NCBI GenBank assembly: GCA_903844785.1
Contig: CAIMVB010000359.1
Location: 1 to 7,092 of the forward strand
Direction: 5' to 3'
Length of the DNA stretch: 7,092 nucleotides
Origin: an uncultured Rhodospirillales bacterium
Lineage (GTDB): Bacteria; Pseudomonadota; Alphaproteobacteria; Acetobacterales; Acetobacteraceae
The number at the start of each line of letters is the position of its first letter. The first letter of the stretch is position 1. This document shows positions 5,824 to 7,092 of this stretch, piece by piece. The translations under genes and the position numbers were made by a program. The notes under the pieces are model-generated. The model saw nothing but the letters and a program-made list of their open reading frames with translations. It was not told the origin of the DNA and did not search any database.

Positions 5824-6723
5824 ATGTCTGGTCATACTGATATCCGTGCTGGGGGCTGGGTAGCGCGCCTGCCGGCGGGCTGGCGCCCCTATGCGCTGTT
5901 GATGAGGCTTGATCGGCCCATCGGGTCCTGGCTGCTATTCCTGCCGGGGCTTTGGGCCTTTGCGCTGGTGGCGCCGGGTTGGCGTCAGGGGCTGTGGCTG
6001 ACCGCGCTTTTCGGCCTGGGGGCGGTGCTGATGCGCGGCGCGGGCTGCGTGGTGAATGATCTCTGGGATCGGGATTTGGACCGCAAGGTGGAACGCACGG
6101 CGGGCCGGCCCTTGGCGTCCGGCGCGTTGCGCGCCCGGCATGCCTTGGTGTTTCTGGCGCTGGTGCTGGCGGCGGCCTTGCTGATTCTGCTGCAATTGAA
6201 TGGTGCGGCGCAGATGTTGGGTGTGGCGTCGCTGGTGCCGGTGGTGCTTTACCCCTTGGCGAAGCGTGTCACGGATTGGCCGCAGGCGGTGCTTGGGGTG
6301 ATATTCTCCTGGGCCGCGCCGATGGGATATGTGGCGGTGATGGGCGGGCTGGATGGCGCGGCTTTGGCGCTTTGGGCCGCCGGGTTTTTCTGGATTTTGG
6401 GCTACGACACCATCTACGCGCATCAGGACCGCGAAGATGATGCGCTGGTGGGGATCAGATCATCCGCGCTGCGCTTGAAGGATAAGACCAGGCCCTTCCT
6501 GATCCTTTGCTATGGGCTAACCATGGGATTGCTGGCGCTGGCCGGGTGGCTGGCGGGGCTGGCGCCTTGGTATTTGCTCGGGCTTGCCGTGCCGGGCGCC
6601 ATGTTGGCGCGGCAGGTGGTGGCGCTTGATATCGCCGACCCAGCGCTGTGCCTTCGCCTGTTCAAGGCCAATCGCGATGTGGGCCTCGCCATCGCCGCCG
6701 CCTTTCTGTTGGGCCGGTTGTGA
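5824..6723 (+). CDS. ubiA: 4-hydroxybenzoate polyprenyltransferase (ubiquinone biosynthesis)
   Basis: UbiA attaches the polyprenyl tail to C3 of 4-hydroxybenzoate, the first membrane-bound step of ubiquinone synthesis, in the cytoplasmic membrane with Mg2+. The 299-residue protein has a normal length and many hydrophobic helices. The first aspartate-rich motif is NDLWDRDLDRKVERTAGRPL (78-97), with N78, D79, D82, D84 and D86. The second is YDTIYAHQDREDD (194-206), with D195, D202, D205 and D206. LDRPIGSWLLFLPGLW (29-44) is also typical of UbiA rather than of protohaem IX or chlorophyll prenyltransferases. The start has little Shine-Dalgarno character, which would agree with leaderless or weakly initiated translation. 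Its TGA overlaps the GTG of the next gene by 4 nt, so the two are co-transcribed. It is divergent from rsmE. Confidence 0.96.
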   Translation: MSGHTDIRAGGWVARLPAGWRPYALLMRLDRPIGSWLLFLPGLWAFALVAPGWRQGLWLTALFGLGAVLMRGAGCVVNDLWDRDLDRKVERTAGRPLASGALRARHALVFLALVLAAALLILLQLNGAAQMLGVASLVPVVLYPLAKRVTDWPQAVLGVIFSWAAPMGYVAVMGGLDGAALALWAAGFFWILGYDTIYAHQDREDDALVGIRSSALRLKDKTRPFLILCYGLTMGLLALAGWLAGLAPWYLLGLAVPGAMLARQVVALDIADPALCLRLFKANRDVGLAIAAAFLLGRL

Positions 6724-7092
6724 CGCCAGAGGAATTTGTCGCGCAACACACCGCGATTTCTCGTGCGCCGCTGGTGCCAGAGGTCGCGCTGCATTTGGCG
6801 AGCGAAATCACGCCTATCTGGCAGGCAACCGAAGCCTGGCTGGCCGAGCAGAATATCGAACCGCCCTTTTGGGCCTTTGCCTGGCCGGGCGGGCAGGCGC
6901 TGGCGCGGGCGGTTTTGGATCAACCAAGCCTTGTCGCCGGCAAGCGTGTGCTGGATTTCGCCGCTGGCTGCGGCATCGCCGCCATTGCCGCCGCGCAAGC
7001 CGGCGCGGTGGTGGTGGAAGCCGCCGAGATTGATCCTTTGGCGCTGGCCGCCGTGCGCTTGAATGCGGCGTTGAATGGCGTGGCGGTGGCAA
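6720..7092 (+). CDS. METTL20-like class I SAM-dependent protein-lysine methyltransferase, N-terminal part
   Basis: An open frame of 124 codons runs from GTG 6720 to the right edge without a stop; the gene is cut by the window. LVPEVALHLASEITPIWQ (18-35) and PPFWAFAWPGGQALAR (48-63) are characteristic of bacterial METTL20 homologues. VLDFAAGCGIAAIA (77-90) is SAM-binding motif I, and AAEIDP (101-106) carries the acidic residue expected to bind the ribose. By family, the Agrobacterium homologue methylates lysines of the electron-transfer flavoprotein beta subunit and ribosomal protein L7/L12; the same role here is inferred. Such proteins are often labelled L11 methyltransferase (PrmA-like) or simply methyltransferase. 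The GTG overlaps the ubiA stop (GTGA), implying translational coupling, and the upstream ribosome site is poor. No ATG offers a better start before the conserved region. Confidence 0.85.
   Translation, partial: MTPEEFVAQHTAISRAPLVPEVALHLASEITPIWQATEAWLAEQNIEPPFWAFAWPGGQALARAVLDQPSLVAGKRVLDFAAGCGIAAIAAAQAGAVVVEAAEIDPLALAAVRLNAALNGVAVA

Noticed and set aside
5795..5824. rsmE start at TTG 5824
   Set aside because: It would overlap ubiA, and the extra ten residues are not part of the usual RsmE N-terminus.
6736..7062. Alternative + strand frame of 108 codons over the last gene
   Set aside because: It overlaps the methyltransferase frame that begins at 6720, which has clear SAM-binding motifs; the alternative is Arg/Pro-rich with no motif.

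Overview
The window is GC-rich, densely coded bacterial DNA. It holds eight protein-coding genes (two cut by the window edges) and no RNA genes, insertion sequences or CRISPR arrays that I can see. The ubiA / rsmE / gshA grouping, the plant-type glutamate-cysteine ligase, the METTL20-like methyltransferase after ubiA, and an orphan Bug-type binding protein beside catabolic genes all suggest an alphaproteobacterium. Acetobacteraceae/Rhodospirillales is my best guess; this rests on protein-family recognition, not on a marker gene.

Left half (1-3673), an accessory catabolic module around a divergent control region of about 200 bp. Leftward runs a molybdenum hydroxylase operon in coxM-S-L order: FAD subunit (751-1620), 2Fe-2S subunit (268-747) and the N-terminus of the molybdopterin subunit (1-268, continuing off the window). 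Rightward runs a tripartite-tricarboxylate-type (Bug family) periplasmic binding protein (1825-2793), then, 10 nt later, an intradiol ring-cleavage dioxygenase closest in appearance to hydroxyquinol/catechol 1,2-dioxygenases (2804-3673). The simplest reading is capture or sensing of an aromatic or N-heteroaromatic acid, hydroxylation by the Mo enzyme, and ring opening by the non-haem Fe(III) dioxygenase. The substrate is not identifiable from sequence alone. The control region (1621-1824) holds a perfect TATAAT on the + strand, a weaker opposing promoter candidate, and an imperfect dyad (1650-1672) that could be an operator.

Right half (3689-7092), a housekeeping cluster. The leftward pair rsmE (16S rRNA m3U1498 methyltransferase) -> gshA (glutamate-cysteine ligase) converges on the dioxygenase, with only 15 nt between the stop codons and a 10-bp GC-rich hairpin over the junction. 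Rightward, ubiA (4-hydroxybenzoate polyprenyltransferase) starts only 29 bp from the rsmE start. It is followed, with a 4-nt GTGA overlap, by the N-terminal 124 residues of a METTL20-like protein-lysine methyltransferase running off the right edge. A single AT-rich hexamer (TTTATA / TATAAA) between rsmE and ubiA may serve as a symmetric -10 element for both directions.

The boundary between the variable catabolic module and the conserved core appears to lie at the convergent stops near 3674-3688.
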